Positions 30,271 through 40,749 of a DNA stretch of 64,000 bases are shown piece after piece. The first letter of the stretch is position 1. Each line of letters begins with the position of its first letter. Below the pieces are notes generated by a model. It saw only the letters and a list, made by a program, of their open reading frames with translations, did not search any database and had not been told where the DNA came from. Source of the stretch: Corynebacterium epidermidicanis (GTDB taxonomy: Bacteria; Actinomycetota; Actinomycetes; Mycobacteriales; Mycobacteriaceae); assembly GCF_001021025.1 (NCBI RefSeq), contig NZ_CP011541.1, positions 1,674,001 to 1,738,000 on the forward strand, given 5' to 3'. A program made the position numbers and the translations under genes.

Positions 30271-30912
30271 TCACTCTCCTATCCACTGCGTCCCAGCTTC
30301 CTTTGGGGCGATTCCCCCCGAGCTCAGCTCAGCCAAAACGGCAGCCAACCTCTCACCGCCGCCAGGCGCCGTGCCGACGACAAAACGCGCGCGAGAATCA
30401 TAAGCAAGATCAACGATCGCGACGTCTCGTGCCCGCAACTCGGCTTCGAGGCGGCCTGCCTGGGCAAAATCCACATCAAAACGGTAAAGCTCGCGGAGGC
30501 TGCGACGCGTGCGATTGACCTGGAGCAGTGTTTCCGTCACCGAATCCGAATAGGCACGCACCAGGCCACCGGTGCCCAGCTTGACCCCACCGAAGTAGCG
30601 CACGCTCACCGCCACAATGTCGAGTAATGCTGAACCCTTAAGTACTTCCAACATGGGTTTTCCTGCGGTACCGGAGGGCTCGCCATCGTCACTGGACCGC
30701 TCAATCGGCACCGCCTGATCCACCTGGCAAATAAACGCACTGCAGTGGTGGCGCGCGTCCGGGTAGGTGGATTTGATCTGGTGAATAAAGTCCCTGGCTT
30801 CTTCTTCAGTTTCTGCGCGGGTAATGAATCCGAGGAAGCGAGACCGCTTGATTTCTAACTCACTGGAGGCAATCTCACCGGCTGCCGGACGAAGATAGAA
30901 GTCAGTCAGCAA
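30271..30912 (-). CDS. YigZ/IMPACT-family protein
   Basis: 213 residues. N-terminal UPF0029 domain: EIKRSRFLGF, ARHHCSAFI near 55, DDGEPSGTAGKPML near 75-88 and VRYFGGVKLGTGGLVRAY near 105-122, then a C-terminal ferredoxin-like domain. Bacterial YigZ has a fold shared with translation factors and eukaryotic IMPACT; its role is unsettled. The start is not ATG: TTG 30912, overlapping the end of the GyrI-like gene by 11 bases, gives a protein of normal family length. The reading frame continues far upstream to 31356 but that extension is antisense-like shadow. Confidence 0.87.
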   Translation of the reverse strand: MLTDFYLRPAAGEIASSELEIKRSRFLGFITRAETEEEARDFIHQIKSTYPDARHHCSAFICQVDQAVPIERSSDDGEPSGTAGKPMLEVLKGSALLDIVAVSVRYFGGVKLGTGGLVRAYSDSVTETLLQVNRTRRSLRELYRFDVDFAQAGRLEAELRARDVAIVDLAYDSRARFVVGTAPGGGERLAAVLAELSSGGIAPKEAGTQWIGE

Positions 30913-31420
30913 TGCTTTCCACCGGGCAGTAGAGATCAGTGCGCATAGTCGCGGGATCGAGGTCTGGGGCAGGCTCGGTGACATAGCATTCCAGGCACGG
31001 GCCTGCTGGTTGGAGACCATTAGCAGCCATCGTGGATACGAATGCGGACCATGCTTGGTTGAGCCCGTCGTAGAAGCCGAAATAAGTTTGCATGGCGTAT
31101 TCGGCGGCTGGAGTGCAACTGGGCACGAATTCTTGTCCGTCCAGCTGCACAGGTTGGCTAAGTGCGCTAGCAACCGGAAACCCAATTTCCAAGTCGCAGT
31201 TGTCCGTTTCCGCATCAATCCGCAGGTAGCGGCATATGGCTGGTCCATCCGGCACCAAAATACCGGTAGCAAATGCCCGGGCGCAAGCTGGGAACGCAGA
31301 ATCGAATAGCTGGCCGATGTCGCCCAACGACACGTCAAAAGCGCGCACCACGGCAAAGTGTGTTTCCGGCAATTGCACGCGACGCATGCTGGTAGCCGGG
31401 GCAGAAGTTACAAAACTCAT
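30902..31420 (-). CDS. GyrI-like small-molecule-binding protein
   Basis: 172 residues with a duplicated beta-alpha-beta-beta layout as in GyrI/BmrR-C effector domains: HFAVVRAFDVSLGDIG near 20-35 and GPCLECYVTEP near 140-150, where Glu of ECYV is the usual ligand glutamate. No DNA-binding domain, so it is a stand-alone binding domain. It overlaps the upstream gene by four bases (ATGA) and the yigZ start by eleven, so the three form one tightly coupled unit. Ligand unknown. Confidence 0.78.
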   Translation of the reverse strand: MSFVTSAPATSMRRVQLPETHFAVVRAFDVSLGDIGQLFDSAFPACARAFATGILVPDGPAICRYLRIDAETDNCDLEIGFPVASALSQPVQLDGQEFVPSCTPAAEYAMQTYFGFYDGLNQAWSAFVSTMAANGLQPAGPCLECYVTEPAPDLDPATMRTDLYCPVESIAD

Positions 31421-31929
31421 GCTTCCATGCTAGTGATCGCGTCCAAGTCGGTGGGATAACGCACCTGGGCAAAATCACCCCGAGCCAGTGGATGATCAGG
31501 ATGCACAATTCCTACACGGGTCGGGGTGTGATCTGCAGGGTCCACGCTGATAGCGCTCCGAAGATCCGGATCATTGCGTAACTGTGGCGCCAGGATTTCC
31601 CGTAGCTTGGCTGCCAACCACATCCGAGTATCACGATTTTCGCAGCTGACTATAGTCACTGCTGGTTCCGGCGCTAGCCCGGCAACAAGCAGTGCTACTC
31701 GACGACGATCGCGCTGATACGTCGTCGAATCGGCAACGAGTGCCGCCTGCAACATGGACTTGAGCTGTTGAGAGCGCCTTCCCCTCGCATCTTCACCTTG
31801 GGTCAGGGCGGTGCATTCGGCAGCAAATGCGGCCCCAGAGGAATACCAGGCCGTCCGCAGCGATGACTTTTCCCGAGGGGTGAGTTCAGCCTGATCGATG
31901 TCGTCAGGCAATTCCGGCGCAAAATTCAT
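31417..31929 (-). CDS. Hypothetical soluble protein, first gene of overlapping trio
   Basis: 170 residues from ATG 31929. Helix-rich N-terminal half (ELTPREKSSLRTAW...RSQQLKSMLQAAL) and a mixed C-terminal half with VALLVAGLAP and VTIVSCENR. No signal peptide, membrane helix or family I recognise. The frame extends to 32154 across the divergent treZ start and is not used. It overlaps the GyrI-like gene by ATGA. The 96-base gap to treZ must hold both divergent promoters. Confidence 0.65.
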   Translation of the reverse strand: MNFAPELPDDIDQAELTPREKSSLRTAWYSSGAAFAAECTALTQGEDARGRRSQQLKSMLQAALVADSTTYQRDRRRVALLVAGLAPEPAVTIVSCENRDTRMWLAAKLREILAPQLRNDPDLRSAISVDPADHTPTRVGIVHPDHPLARGDFAQVRYPTDLDAITSMEA

Positions 31930-32025
31930 AATGTGCCATCTTGCCACCACCTCTATCGCCATGCAGGGCAATGCGCGGCTCGGCTCATCCGGCACGAGCT
32001 GGGGCAAAAAGCTAGCCTGGGGTCC

Positions 32026-33735
32026 ATGACTACTTATGAAGTGTGGGCCCCGAAAGCTGATGCGGTGCGGGTCACCGTCGACGGCACCGAACACGACCTC
32101 TACGCAGGAGACAATGGTTGGTGGCATTCGGACCTCGCTGCAACCCCCGGCCAACGCTACGGATTTAGTCTTCGCACCGGCGACACCTGGAGTTCGCTGC
32201 TTCCCGATCCACGGTCAACTTCCCAACCCGATGGCGTGCACGGACTATCCGAGGTCACCGACCACAGCTTTGCATGGACGGACCAAGACTGGACCGGCAG
32301 GATCTTGCCGGGTCAGCTGATCTACGAGCTTCACGTCGGAACGTTTAGCGAGCGCGGAGATTTCGCTGGGGTCGTCGATAAGCTTGGCTACCTGCGTGAA
32401 CTTGGAGTAACCTCCATTGAATTGATGCCGGTCCAGCCGTTCGCAGGTGACCGCAACTGGGGCTATGACGGAGTGTTTTGGCACGCGGTCCACGCTGGTT
32501 ATGGCGGAGAGGTGGGGCTGAAAGAACTTGTCGACGCTGCGCATCGCCACCGTATTGCGGTGATTCTGGACGTGGTGTACAACCACTTCGGCCCGGAAGG
32601 AAACGACACCGGGATGTTTGGTCCCTACACCGCGGGCGGCAATACCGGCTGGGGTGAAGTAATCAACTTTTCCGGACCGGGGTCGGACGAAGTCCGCGCC
32701 TACGTGCTCGATGCTGCGCGACGATGGTTTGAGGAATTCCACATCGATGGCTTGCGTCTCGACGCTGTCCACGCGATGTATGATCCCGGCGCGATCCACG
32801 TTCTCGAACAATTGACATACCTCACTAAGGAAATTGAGGCGACCACTGGCATTCCACGCACATTGATCGCGGAGTCCGACCAGAATGATCCCCGCATTGT
32901 GTCGTCCCAGCAGGCAGGAGGCTACGGGCTGGATGGCCAATGGATCGACGACTATCACCACGCCTTGCACACGTTAGTTTCCGGCGAGAACCACGGCTAC
33001 TTCGCTGATTTTGGTGGCGTAGACACCCTGGCACATGTGCTCAAGGAAGTGTTCTTCCATGCGGAGACTTTTTCCACCTTCCGGGGGCGCATGCATGGGC
33101 GTCGGCTGGACACCACCCTGGTGCCGGCATCAAGCTTCGTGGCCTACACGACGACGCACGACCAAGTCGGCAACCGGGCATCAGGCGATCGTCCCTCGAT
33201 GAATCTGAGCCCCGAGCAGCAGGTTCTTAAGGCTGCGATGGTACTGTTGGCGCCGTTTACACCCATGCTTTTTATGGGTGAAGAGTTCGGGGCGAAAACC
33301 CCATTTGCATTTTTTGTCTCGCATAGTGACCCCGAATTGCTCCGGCTTACGGCCGAGGGGCGGCAACGCGAATTTGCTCGGGCGGGCTGGAACAACGCCG
33401 AGATCACTGACCCGACGTCGGTTGAGGCGTTTGAAAATTCTCGGTTACAGTGGGCATTTGATGACGAGCAACAGCGGATCTTCGAGGCGTATCAGACCTT
33501 GATTAGGCTGCGTAAGCAACTGCAGCTGGCCCGCCCGTACCTCGAGCACTTGCAGGTGGAATACGGCGAGAACTGGTTGGCCTTCGGATACGACGATGTC
33601 ACGGTAGTCGCGAACTTCTCCGATGAGTCCATTGAAGTGCCATTCACCGGGGAACTACGCTACTGCTTCGATGCCAGCAAGGTGAGCGAGCATGCCACGC
33701 AGCTCGCCCCTTGGGACTTCGCAGTACTGGTGTAG
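32026..33735 (+). CDS. treZ: Malto-oligosyltrehalose trehalohydrolase
   Basis: Hydrolyses the alpha-1,4 bond next to the trehalose unit made by TreY, releasing trehalose. 569 residues: an N-terminal CBM48-type beta domain (1-90, starting TTYEVWAPKA), then a GH13 barrel with VVYNHFGPEG, GLRLDAVHAM (nucleophile Asp near 243), LIAESDQND (Glu near 280) and THDQVGN (Asp near 376). ATG 32026 is at the usual TreZ N-terminus. It converges on ilvA with 12 bases between stops and no visible terminator. Confidence 0.96.
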   Translation: MTTYEVWAPKADAVRVTVDGTEHDLYAGDNGWWHSDLAATPGQRYGFSLRTGDTWSSLLPDPRSTSQPDGVHGLSEVTDHSFAWTDQDWTGRILPGQLIYELHVGTFSERGDFAGVVDKLGYLRELGVTSIELMPVQPFAGDRNWGYDGVFWHAVHAGYGGEVGLKELVDAAHRHRIAVILDVVYNHFGPEGNDTGMFGPYTAGGNTGWGEVINFSGPGSDEVRAYVLDAARRWFEEFHIDGLRLDAVHAMYDPGAIHVLEQLTYLTKEIEATTGIPRTLIAESDQNDPRIVSSQQAGGYGLDGQWIDDYHHALHTLVSGENHGYFADFGGVDTLAHVLKEVFFHAETFSTFRGRMHGRRLDTTLVPASSFVAYTTTHDQVGNRASGDRPSMNLSPEQQVLKAAMVLLAPFTPMLFMGEEFGAKTPFAFFVSHSDPELLRLTAEGRQREFARAGWNNAEITDPTSVEAFENSRLQWAFDDEQQRIFEAYQTLIRLRKQLQLARPYLEHLQVEYGENWLAFGYDDVTVVANFSDESIEVPFTGELRYCFDASKVSEHATQLAPWDFAVLV

Positions 33736-33747
33736 GTTCGGCGCCGA

Positions 33748-35049
33748 TTACGTAAGGAACTCGTATTCGGGAGTTCCTGGCTGCAGTTGCTGGCAAGAAA
33801 TTTGGGACTCTTCCATTCTGGCCAGCAGCGCCGGGAGGTCGCCTGCCTGCCCTAATTGGATGCCGACCAGCGCAGCACCAGTTTCCCGGTTGTTGCGCTT
33901 GAGGTATTCAAACAAGGTGATGTCATCGTCCGGCCCCAACACGTCCGAGAGGAACGAGCGCAGCTGCCCTGGTTCCTGCGGAAAGTTCACCAGGAAATAG
34001 TGCTTGAGTCCTTGGTGCACGAGCGAGCGCTCCACGATTTCGTTGTAGCGCAAAACGTCGTTGTTACCACCGGAGATGATGCAAACCACCACTTCATCTG
34101 GTTGGGGAGGACTGTCTACTAGGGCGGCGACGGACAAGGCACCTGCCGGTTCGGCCACGATCCCTTCGTTTTGGTACAACTCGAGCATTTCGGTGCACAC
34201 TGCGCCTTCGTCGATGCTCACGGTAGTCAACCGGTCTCGGTTAGCGTCGGCAATCTGGTAGGTGAACTCACCAACCTTCCCCACCGCTGCACCATCCACA
34301 AATGGATCCAGGTGTGGCACAGCAACGGGGTGCCCAGCGGCTAGCGCCGCTTGCATGGACGAGGCCCCCGCGGGTTCTGCTGCCACCACCTGGGTTTGCG
34401 GAGAAATATCCCGAAGATAGCTCAGGATCCCGCCCAGCAACCCACCGCCGCCAACCGGTACATACACGCGAGCTGGGTGTTTACCCATGCTGGCCAGCTG
34501 TGCCAGAATTTCGGCGGCGACGGTTCCCTGACCTGCGACGGTGTCCCAGGCATCAAAAGGTTGGATGAAGGTGGCACCGTGTTCTGTGGCATAGGCGCGG
34601 GCGGCCGCAGCAGCCTCATCAAAATTATTGCCGACCAACTCGACGTCGACATGCTCGCCACCGTGAACGGTAATGCGGGAAAGCTTTTGCTTTGGGGTCT
34701 TCTTGGGCACAAAGATTCGGCCTTGGATTCCCAGCGTGCGGCATGCGTAGGCAACTCCTTGGGCGTGGTTACCCGCCGAGGCGGTTACGATGCCAGCGTC
34801 GACACGGGCAGGGTCAAGCTGGATCATGGCGTTGTATGCGCCCCGGATCTTGTAGGAACGCACATCTTGCAGGTCTTCTCGTTTCAGATAGACCTGCGCT
34901 CCGGTGGCCTGAGACAGGCGCGGGCAGTACTGCAGCGGAGTCGGAGCAATAATCGCGGAAATTCGTGCCTGCGCTGCCTGAATGTCACTGGCTTTGACCA
35001 TGGGCAAGTCAGTGTGGGGGCTGGTTGCGGGACGAGTGCGATCAGTCAT
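33748..35049 (-). CDS. ilvA: Threonine dehydratase, biosynthetic
   Basis: PLP enzyme that makes 2-oxobutyrate, the first step of isoleucine synthesis. 433 residues; PLP lysine in DVRSYKIRGA (near 68), GNHAQGVA, the PVGGGGLLGG phosphate loop near 205, and one C-terminal ACT-like regulatory domain (about 345-433, NFPQEPGQLR). This one-ACT form is the C. glutamicum type, allosterically inhibited by isoleucine. Isoleucine supply is also sensed in this window by the T-box at ileS. Confidence 0.96.
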   Translation of the reverse strand: MTDRTRPATSPHTDLPMVKASDIQAAQARISAIIAPTPLQYCPRLSQATGAQVYLKREDLQDVRSYKIRGAYNAMIQLDPARVDAGIVTASAGNHAQGVAYACRTLGIQGRIFVPKKTPKQKLSRITVHGGEHVDVELVGNNFDEAAAAARAYATEHGATFIQPFDAWDTVAGQGTVAAEILAQLASMGKHPARVYVPVGGGGLLGGILSYLRDISPQTQVVAAEPAGASSMQAALAAGHPVAVPHLDPFVDGAAVGKVGEFTYQIADANRDRLTTVSIDEGAVCTEMLELYQNEGIVAEPAGALSVAALVDSPPQPDEVVVCIISGGNNDVLRYNEIVERSLVHQGLKHYFLVNFPQEPGQLRSFLSDVLGPDDDITLFEYLKRNNRETGAALVGIQLGQAGDLPALLARMEESQISCQQLQPGTPEYEFLT

Positions 35050-35336
35050 GACCTAAAACTTACCGAATCGCCCGATCGGCACCACAATGGCATGCGGTTG
35101 TTCCGCCCCCGAATGGTTTGCCACATGGTGTTTCACGCTCCACCAGCAGGCAAGCCACCATGGTTAATAAAGGATTCATCTAATCGTTACACTTCTGCAA
35201 CTTCGCCCCGGCATACTTCGAGAGATTCACTGTGCCGAGCCCTGCGCGGGCAGCGCACATCCTGTCCCCCGGCCTCATCAAATGCCATGAACACAGTTTG
35301 AACGGCCCTTCATAACCCAAAAGGAGAATTTTCGTC

Positions 35337-37139
35337 GTGACGATTCGAAATCGCGTATTGGCTACCTGCGTGGCACTGTGCACCTCGGTAGCGGTTCTCG
35401 CACCTGCGCACGCAAACATCGTGGCAAAACCAGTATCGGTAAGCGCGCCGGGGGCACTGCTCAATCTGGAAGCTATTGGCACCCATGAGACCGGTGAATT
35501 TGAGAAGTCTGCTGCCGAAATCGTCGCCTACCATGCCGCCTCGAAGCGTCTGTTGGTTGTGAATGCGTTGTCCGGGAAGATCACCGTGCTGGACGTATCT
35601 AAGCCGGAACAGCCAACCGAACTGCACACGGTCTCCGCTGGGGCCGGCACCACCGTGAATTCGGTTGCGGTGCGCCCGGATGGACTCGCTGTTGCCACGG
35701 TTGAGCCTGCCGATAAAACCGCTGCGGGCTCGGTAATTTTCTTCGATGCCGCTGGTAACGGCGACGTGTTTGGTTCTGTGCCGGTAGGCAGCCTCCCCGA
35801 CATGGTCACTATTACCGAAGATGGAGCATTTGCGCTGGTTGCAAACGAAGGGGAACCTGCAGAAGATTACTCGGTTGACCCGGAGGGGTCCGTGTCCGTG
35901 ATCTCGCTGCCGAAGAAGGTAGCGGCCGGCACCGAAGTACGCACCGCCACTTTCACGGCCTTCGAGGGCAAGCTGCCGCAAGGAGTCCGAGTATTTGGTC
36001 CGGAAGGCACCGACGCGCAAAACTTGGAACCGGAGTACATCTCTACCTTGGATGGTAAGGCGTATGTGGCGCTCCAGGAAAACAATGCGGTTGCTGTGGT
36101 CGACATTGCCACCGCGACGGTTACGGACATTTACCCACTTGGAACTATCGACCATTCCGTGGTCCCATTTGATCCTTCCGACAAGGATGGCGCTACCAAG
36201 CTTCGTACTGCACCGGTAAAGAGTTTCCGGCTCCCAGACGCGCTCGCTGCTTACACCGCAGCTGGCAAGGGATACTTTGTCACTGCCAACGAAGGCGACA
36301 CGCGAGACTGGAAGGGGTTCTCCGAAGAAGAACGCGTGAAAAAGCTCAAGCTCAGCCCGGATTTCGCTGGCCTGAACGCCGACCAGATCAAGCAGCTGCA
36401 GTCCGACGAGCAGCTGGGCCGACTCAAAGTCACCACCACGGCCGGTCAAAATAGCGACGGCACCTACGATGAGCTCTACGGCTTCGGTGGGCGTGGATTC
36501 AGCATCTTCGACACCAACGGTAACCTGGTCTTTGATTCGGGCTCCGAATTTGAAAAGATTCTCTCCGAGTTGCCCGAGCAGCCGTTCAACCCAGACCACA
36601 CGAGCAACGACGCCGACGATCGCTCCGACGACAAGGGCGCGGAACCTGAAGGCCTCACCTTGGGCACCATCGGCTCCCACACGTTTGCTTTCATCGGCCT
36701 GGAACGCACCTCGGGAATCATGGTCTATGACATCACCGATCCCCAAGCTCCGGCCTTTGTTACCTACCTCAACAACCGCGACTTCGCCGCAGCTCCCGAC
36801 AGCGGAACTGCGGGTGACCTTGGTCCGGAAGGTCTCACATTTATCCCGGCCGAGCAGTCGCCAAACGGCAAGCCTCTCCTGGCCGTGGGCAATGAAGTTT
36901 CCGGCACCACGACCATCTACCAGGTCAACGCCGACCCATCGCTGACCACCCCAGTCAAGGAGCCTGGTGGCACCAGCAGCTCGATGACATCCTCGGGTTC
37001 CTCTACCCTAGGCTCCTCGATTGGAGTCATCGGTGGGATCGCAGCAATCCTCGCTGCAATCGCGGGCATCGCACCGCACATTCCTGGGCTGCAGGCTCAG
37101 ATTCACCAGCTGCTAGCGATGCTCAACATCCGTCGATAA
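35337..37139 (+). CDS. Secreted choice-of-anchor I family protein
   Basis: 600 residues from GTG 35337, with AAAGGAG ten bases upstream. Signal peptide of 26 residues ending PAHA-N, then a beta-propeller-like body with repeats such as LLVVNALSGKITVLDVS, FALVANEGEPAEDYSVDPEG, YFVTANEGDTRDW, DDKGAEPEGL and DLGPEGLTF. A Ser/Thr-rich segment near 545 precedes a hydrophobic C-terminal helix (IGVIGGIAAILAAIAG), an anchor without LPxTG. Similar proteins are annotated as alkaline phosphatase-like or choice-of-anchor I; substrate unknown. The acidic NEGDTRDW and PEGL segments look like metal-binding loops. Confidence 0.85.
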   Translation: MTIRNRVLATCVALCTSVAVLAPAHANIVAKPVSVSAPGALLNLEAIGTHETGEFEKSAAEIVAYHAASKRLLVVNALSGKITVLDVSKPEQPTELHTVSAGAGTTVNSVAVRPDGLAVATVEPADKTAAGSVIFFDAAGNGDVFGSVPVGSLPDMVTITEDGAFALVANEGEPAEDYSVDPEGSVSVISLPKKVAAGTEVRTATFTAFEGKLPQGVRVFGPEGTDAQNLEPEYISTLDGKAYVALQENNAVAVVDIATATVTDIYPLGTIDHSVVPFDPSDKDGATKLRTAPVKSFRLPDALAAYTAAGKGYFVTANEGDTRDWKGFSEEERVKKLKLSPDFAGLNADQIKQLQSDEQLGRLKVTTTAGQNSDGTYDELYGFGGRGFSIFDTNGNLVFDSGSEFEKILSELPEQPFNPDHTSNDADDRSDDKGAEPEGLTLGTIGSHTFAFIGLERTSGIMVYDITDPQAPAFVTYLNNRDFAAAPDSGTAGDLGPEGLTFIPAEQSPNGKPLLAVGNEVSGTTTIYQVNADPSLTTPVKEPGGTSSSMTSSGSSTLGSSIGVIGGIAAILAAIAGIAPHIPGLQAQIHQLLAMLNIRR

Positions 37140-37145
37140 GTAGCA

Positions 37146-37179
37146 GGCGTCGATAAGGCCAGCCTGGCTCATCGACGCC
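37146..37179. terminator. Bidirectional terminator-type hairpin
   Basis: GGCGTCGAT (37146-37154) pairs perfectly with ATCGACGCC (37171-37179), with an inner GCCAG/CTGGC pairing. It lies in the 49-base gap between the convergent stops of the choice-of-anchor gene and dnaE, so it can serve both. T runs are absent. Confidence 0.65.
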
Positions 37180-37188
37180 CGACGCGCC

Positions 37189-40100
37189 CTACCCCAAGAT
37201 GCCCGGCCCCATGGTGGCCTTGAGGTCACCCATGAGGCTGCCGGTGCGATTGACCCGCAAGTGATCGCCGAGAACCATCATCGTGGAGTGCTCGCCGTCA
37301 ACAAGTTTGAGGTAGACATCGGATTCTCCGGCGTTGGATAGCAACACTTGCTTCAGCTTGGCGATGTTTTCCATGGTGCATTGGTCGGTACGCATCACGA
37401 GCTTGAGCGGCAGGCCCTGGCCATTTCCGGCGCCCAATTCAGGTGCTTTGAGGTCATCGCAGAACAGTGACATGCGGTCGTCGCGGATCGAGACGTGTGC
37501 CTTGGCCAAGATGATGTTGTCTTCCACCAGCTGGGTTGCCACCAAGGCGTAAACCTTGTTGAACACCAACAACTCAACGGAAGCACCGTTGTGGTCTTCC
37601 ACCGTGACAATAGCCCACGGCGAGCCGTCCCGCTTGGAAAAGCGCCGGTCGACGGACGCAATAATCCCGCCGATAGTCACTTCCGTGCCATGTTTGAGCT
37701 CGCCGCCCAAGATCGTGGTGAGGGCGGTGTCGGTTTGCGCGGCCAATGCTTCTTCAAAGCCATCGAGCGGGTGTCCGGACACGTACAAGCCCAGCATTTC
37801 CCGTTCCAACGCCAGTTCGTGCTTGCGGTCCCATTCCTCGTCAGGGACTTGTACAGCGAAGAAGTTTGTGGTGTCCCCGCCGTCGTCAGCTCCGAAACCA
37901 GCAAACAAATCGAACTGGCCCTTGTCCGCTGCCTTTTTGGTGGCAATTACCGAATCGACGGCATCTTCATGGACCAACACAAGCCCTTTACGCGGATGCC
38001 CCAGGGAATCGAAAGCCCCCGCCTTGATGAGCGACTCAGTCACGCGCTTGCTACACGGCACGGTGTCAATCTTGTCGAGGTAGTCCGAAAAGTCCTTGAA
38101 GTGGCCTTTTTCGGCGCGAGTGGCAACGATCGATTCGACCACGTCTTCACCGACGTTACGCACTGCACCCAAACCGAAGCGGATGTCATCGCCCACGGCC
38201 ACGAAGTCGAGAACTGACTCGTTGATGTCAGGCGGCATGACTTTCAGACCAAGGTGGCGACAATCCGCGAGGTAGATAGCAGATTTATCCTTTTTATCTG
38301 CCACTGACGTCAACAATGCAGCCATGTATTCCGCAGTGTAGTTGGCCTTCAGGTACCCGGTCCAGAAGGACACCAAACCATAGCCGGCGGCGTGCGATTT
38401 GTTAAACGCGTAGGCCGCAAATGGTTCGATGGTGTCCCACAGCGCCTTGATTGCCCCATCGGAGAAGCCATTGGACTTCATCCCAGCTTCAAAGTTGACG
38501 AACTCTTTCGCCAACACCTCGGGTTTCTTCTTACCCATGGCCTTGCGGAAGCCGTCTGCTTGGCCAGCCGTGTAATTTGCGACCTTTTGCGAAATACGCA
38601 TGATCTGCTCCTGATACACGATCAGACCATAGGTATCGCCCAGGATTTCCTTGAGTGGCTCTTCCAGTTCAGGGTGAATCGGCTTGATTTCCTGGCGTCC
38701 ATTCTTGCGGTCGGCGTAGTCCAGGTGGGCGTTCACGCCCATCGGACCTGGGCGGTAAAGCGCCAGGGCGGCGACGATGTCGTCGAAGCCGGTTGGCTCC
38801 ATTCGCTTCAGCAGCTCTCGCATGCCACCACCGTCGAGCTGGAACACGCCCAGGGTGTCGCCGCGGGCAAGGAGTTTGTAGGTTTCCGGATCTTCCGTGG
38901 ACAGATTCTCCAGGTCAAGGTCAATGCCACGGTTGCGCTTGATGTTTTCCAGCGCGTCACCGATCACCGTGAGGTTACGCAACCCCAGAAAGTCCATCTT
39001 CAGCAAGCCGATAGCTTCGCACGCCGGATAAGGCCATCCGGTAATCAGTGCGCCGTCCTGTTGCCGTTTCCACATTGGGATGCAGTCCAGCAGCGGTACC
39101 GACGCCATAATCACCGCACACGCGTGGACGCCAGCTTGCCGCACAACGCCCTCAAGTCCGCGCGCAGTGTCATAAATCTTGCGCACATCGGGGTCAGTTT
39201 CAATTAACTGTCGAACCTCGCCAGCTTCCCCGTACCGGGGGTGCTCGGGATCGGTGATACCGGACAGCGGAATATCTTTGGCCATGATCGCAGGTGGCAG
39301 CGCCTTGGTGATGCGGTCAGCGATCTGATAGCCCGGCTGACCGAATTGCACGCGGGCGGAGTCCTTGATGGCCTGTTTCGTTTTCACAGTGCCGAAGGTG
39401 ATCACCTGGGCGATTTTGTCCTCGCCCCAACGCTCGGTGGCGTAGTGAATCATTTCTTCACGGCGCCGATCCTCAAAGTCAATATCGATATCGGGCGCCG
39501 AAGGTCGTTCCGGATTAAGGAATCGCTCGAACAGTAGGTCATGCTCGATCGGGTCAATATTTGTAATCGTCAATGCATAGGCGACGAGTGCGCCGGCTGC
39601 CGAACCACGCCCGGGCCCCACGCGGATGCCTACAGAACGGGCGTGTTTGATGAGCTCAGCGACGATGAGGAAGTAAGAAGGATAGCCCTTCATATCGATG
39701 ACTTCGATCTCATAGTTCGCGCGATCGATGTACTCCTGCGGTACCTCTTTGCCGGGGAATCGGTCTTGCAGGCCACGCATTACTTCTTTGTGCAGCCAAG
39801 ATGTTGGAGTTTCGCCTTCCGGCACATCCGCAATCGGCATGCGGTCGTGCGTGTGTGGTTCCCAGATCTCTCCGTAGTCTTGAACTCGCTCGGCGATGAG
39901 CAGCGTGTTATCGCACGCGCCTGGCACGGTATGGTCCCACGAGGCACGCATCTCGGCAGCTGACTTGATGTAATAACCGGTGCCGTCGAATTTGAACCTA
40001 TCTTCGTCGTGTAGCGTCTTACCGGTTTGCACGCACAGCATCGCTTCGTGGGCCTGAGCTTGGGATTCGAGCACATAGTGGCAGTCATTGGTGACTAGTG

Positions 40101-40749
40101 GTGGCAAGTCGAGTTTCCGACCAATTTCGAGCAGCTCCGAACGCACGCGGTTTTCAATATCAAGCCCGTGATCCATCAACTCCAGGAAGTAGTTTTCCTT
40201 ACCGTAGATGTCCTGCCACATCGCAGCGGCTTCGAGCGCTTCATTGAACTGTCCCAGGCGCAGGCGAGTCTGGACGTCTCCGGAGGGGCAGCCGGTGGTG
40301 GCGATGATGCCTGAGGCCCGCTCGGCAATGATTTCCGCATCCATGCGTGGCCATTTGCCAAGCTGCCCCTCGTAGGAGGCCATCGAGGACAGGTAAAAGA
40401 GATTTTGCAGCCCCTCGGCATTTTCAGCGACCATCGTCTGGTGGAGATATGCGCCGGATGCAGACACGTCGTCCGACTTCTGGTGAGGCTCGCCCCACTT
40501 GATGCGCTGCTTGTTGAAGCGTGATTCCGGCGCGAGGTAGGCCTCAATACCGATGATGGGCTTGACCCCCACCTCGGTCATCTTGCGGTAAAAGGCATCT
40601 GAGCCAAACATGTTGCCGTGGTCGGTGATTCCTACCGCCGGCATACCTTGGCGCAAAACCTCGTCGGCAAGCATGTCAATTTTTGCCATTCCGTCGAGCA
40701 TCGAATATTCAGTGTGGTTATGCAGATGCACGAAGGAAGAATTGCTCAT
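37189..40749 (-). CDS. dnaE: DNA polymerase III alpha subunit
   Basis: Replicative polymerase, 1186 residues. PHP domain at the N-terminus ([13 protein letters not shown] near 8-20), polymerase core with the catalytic aspartates in [16 protein letters not shown] near 418-433, then helix-hairpin-helix motifs and an OB-fold region ([21 protein letters not shown] near 1030) in the C-terminal third. It is the DnaE1 type. The start codon lies nine bases after a TAGAAT -10 (40759-40764) without a ribosome site, so the mRNA is probably leaderless or nearly so. Confidence 0.97.
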   Translation of the reverse strand: MSNSSFVHLHNHTEYSMLDGMAKIDMLADEVLRQGMPAVGITDHGNMFGSDAFYRKMTEVGVKPIIGIEAYLAPESRFNKQRIKWGEPHQKSDDVSASGAYLHQTMVAENAEGLQNLFYLSSMASYEGQLGKWPRMDAEIIAERASGIIATTGCPSGDVQTRLRLGQFNEALEAAAMWQDIYGKENYFLELMDHGLDIENRVRSELLEIGRKLDLPPLVTNDCHYVLESQAQAHEAMLCVQTGKTLHDEDRFKFDGTGYYIKSAAEMRASWDHTVPGACDNTLLIAERVQDYGEIWEPHTHDRMPIADVPEGETPTSWLHKEVMRGLQDRFPGKEVPQEYIDRANYEIEVIDMKGYPSYFLIVAELIKHARSVGIRVGPGRGSAAGALVAYALTITNIDPIEHDLLFERFLNPERPSAPDIDIDFEDRRREEMIHYATERWGEDKIAQVITFGTVKTKQAIKDSARVQFGQPGYQIADRITKALPPAIMAKDIPLSGITDPEHPRYGEAGEVRQLIETDPDVRKIYDTARGLEGVVRQAGVHACAVIMASVPLLDCIPMWKRQQDGALITGWPYPACEAIGLLKMDFLGLRNLTVIGDALENIKRNRGIDLDLENLSTEDPETYKLLARGDTLGVFQLDGGGMRELLKRMEPTGFDDIVAALALYRPGPMGVNAHLDYADRKNGRQEIKPIHPELEEPLKEILGDTYGLIVYQEQIMRISQKVANYTAGQADGFRKAMGKKKPEVLAKEFVNFEAGMKSNGFSDGAIKALWDTIEPFAAYAFNKSHAAGYGLVSFWTGYLKANYTAEYMAALLTSVADKKDKSAIYLADCRHLGLKVMPPDINESVLDFVAVGDDIRFGLGAVRNVGEDVVESIVATRAEKGHFKDFSDYLDKIDTVPCSKRVTESLIKAGAFDSLGHPRKGLVLVHEDAVDSVIATKKAADKGQFDLFAGFGADDGGDTTNFFAVQVPDEEWDRKHELALEREMLGLYVSGHPLDGFEEALAAQTDTALTTILGGELKHGTEVTIGGIIASVDRRFSKRDGSPWAIVTVEDHNGASVELLVFNKVYALVATQLVEDNIILAKAHVSIRDDRMSLFCDDLKAPELGAGNGQGLPLKLVMRTDQCTMENIAKLKQVLLSNAGESDVYLKLVDGEHSTMMVLGDHLRVNRTGSLMGDLKATMGPGILG

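Noticed and set aside
30913..31356. Upstream extension of the YigZ protein
   Set aside because: Would cover the whole GyrI-like gene in another frame; family length fits the TTG start at 30912.
35310..36746. 478-codon minus-strand open frame
   Set aside because: Antisense shadow of the secreted choice-of-anchor protein; composition is Arg/Gly-rich with no family resemblance.
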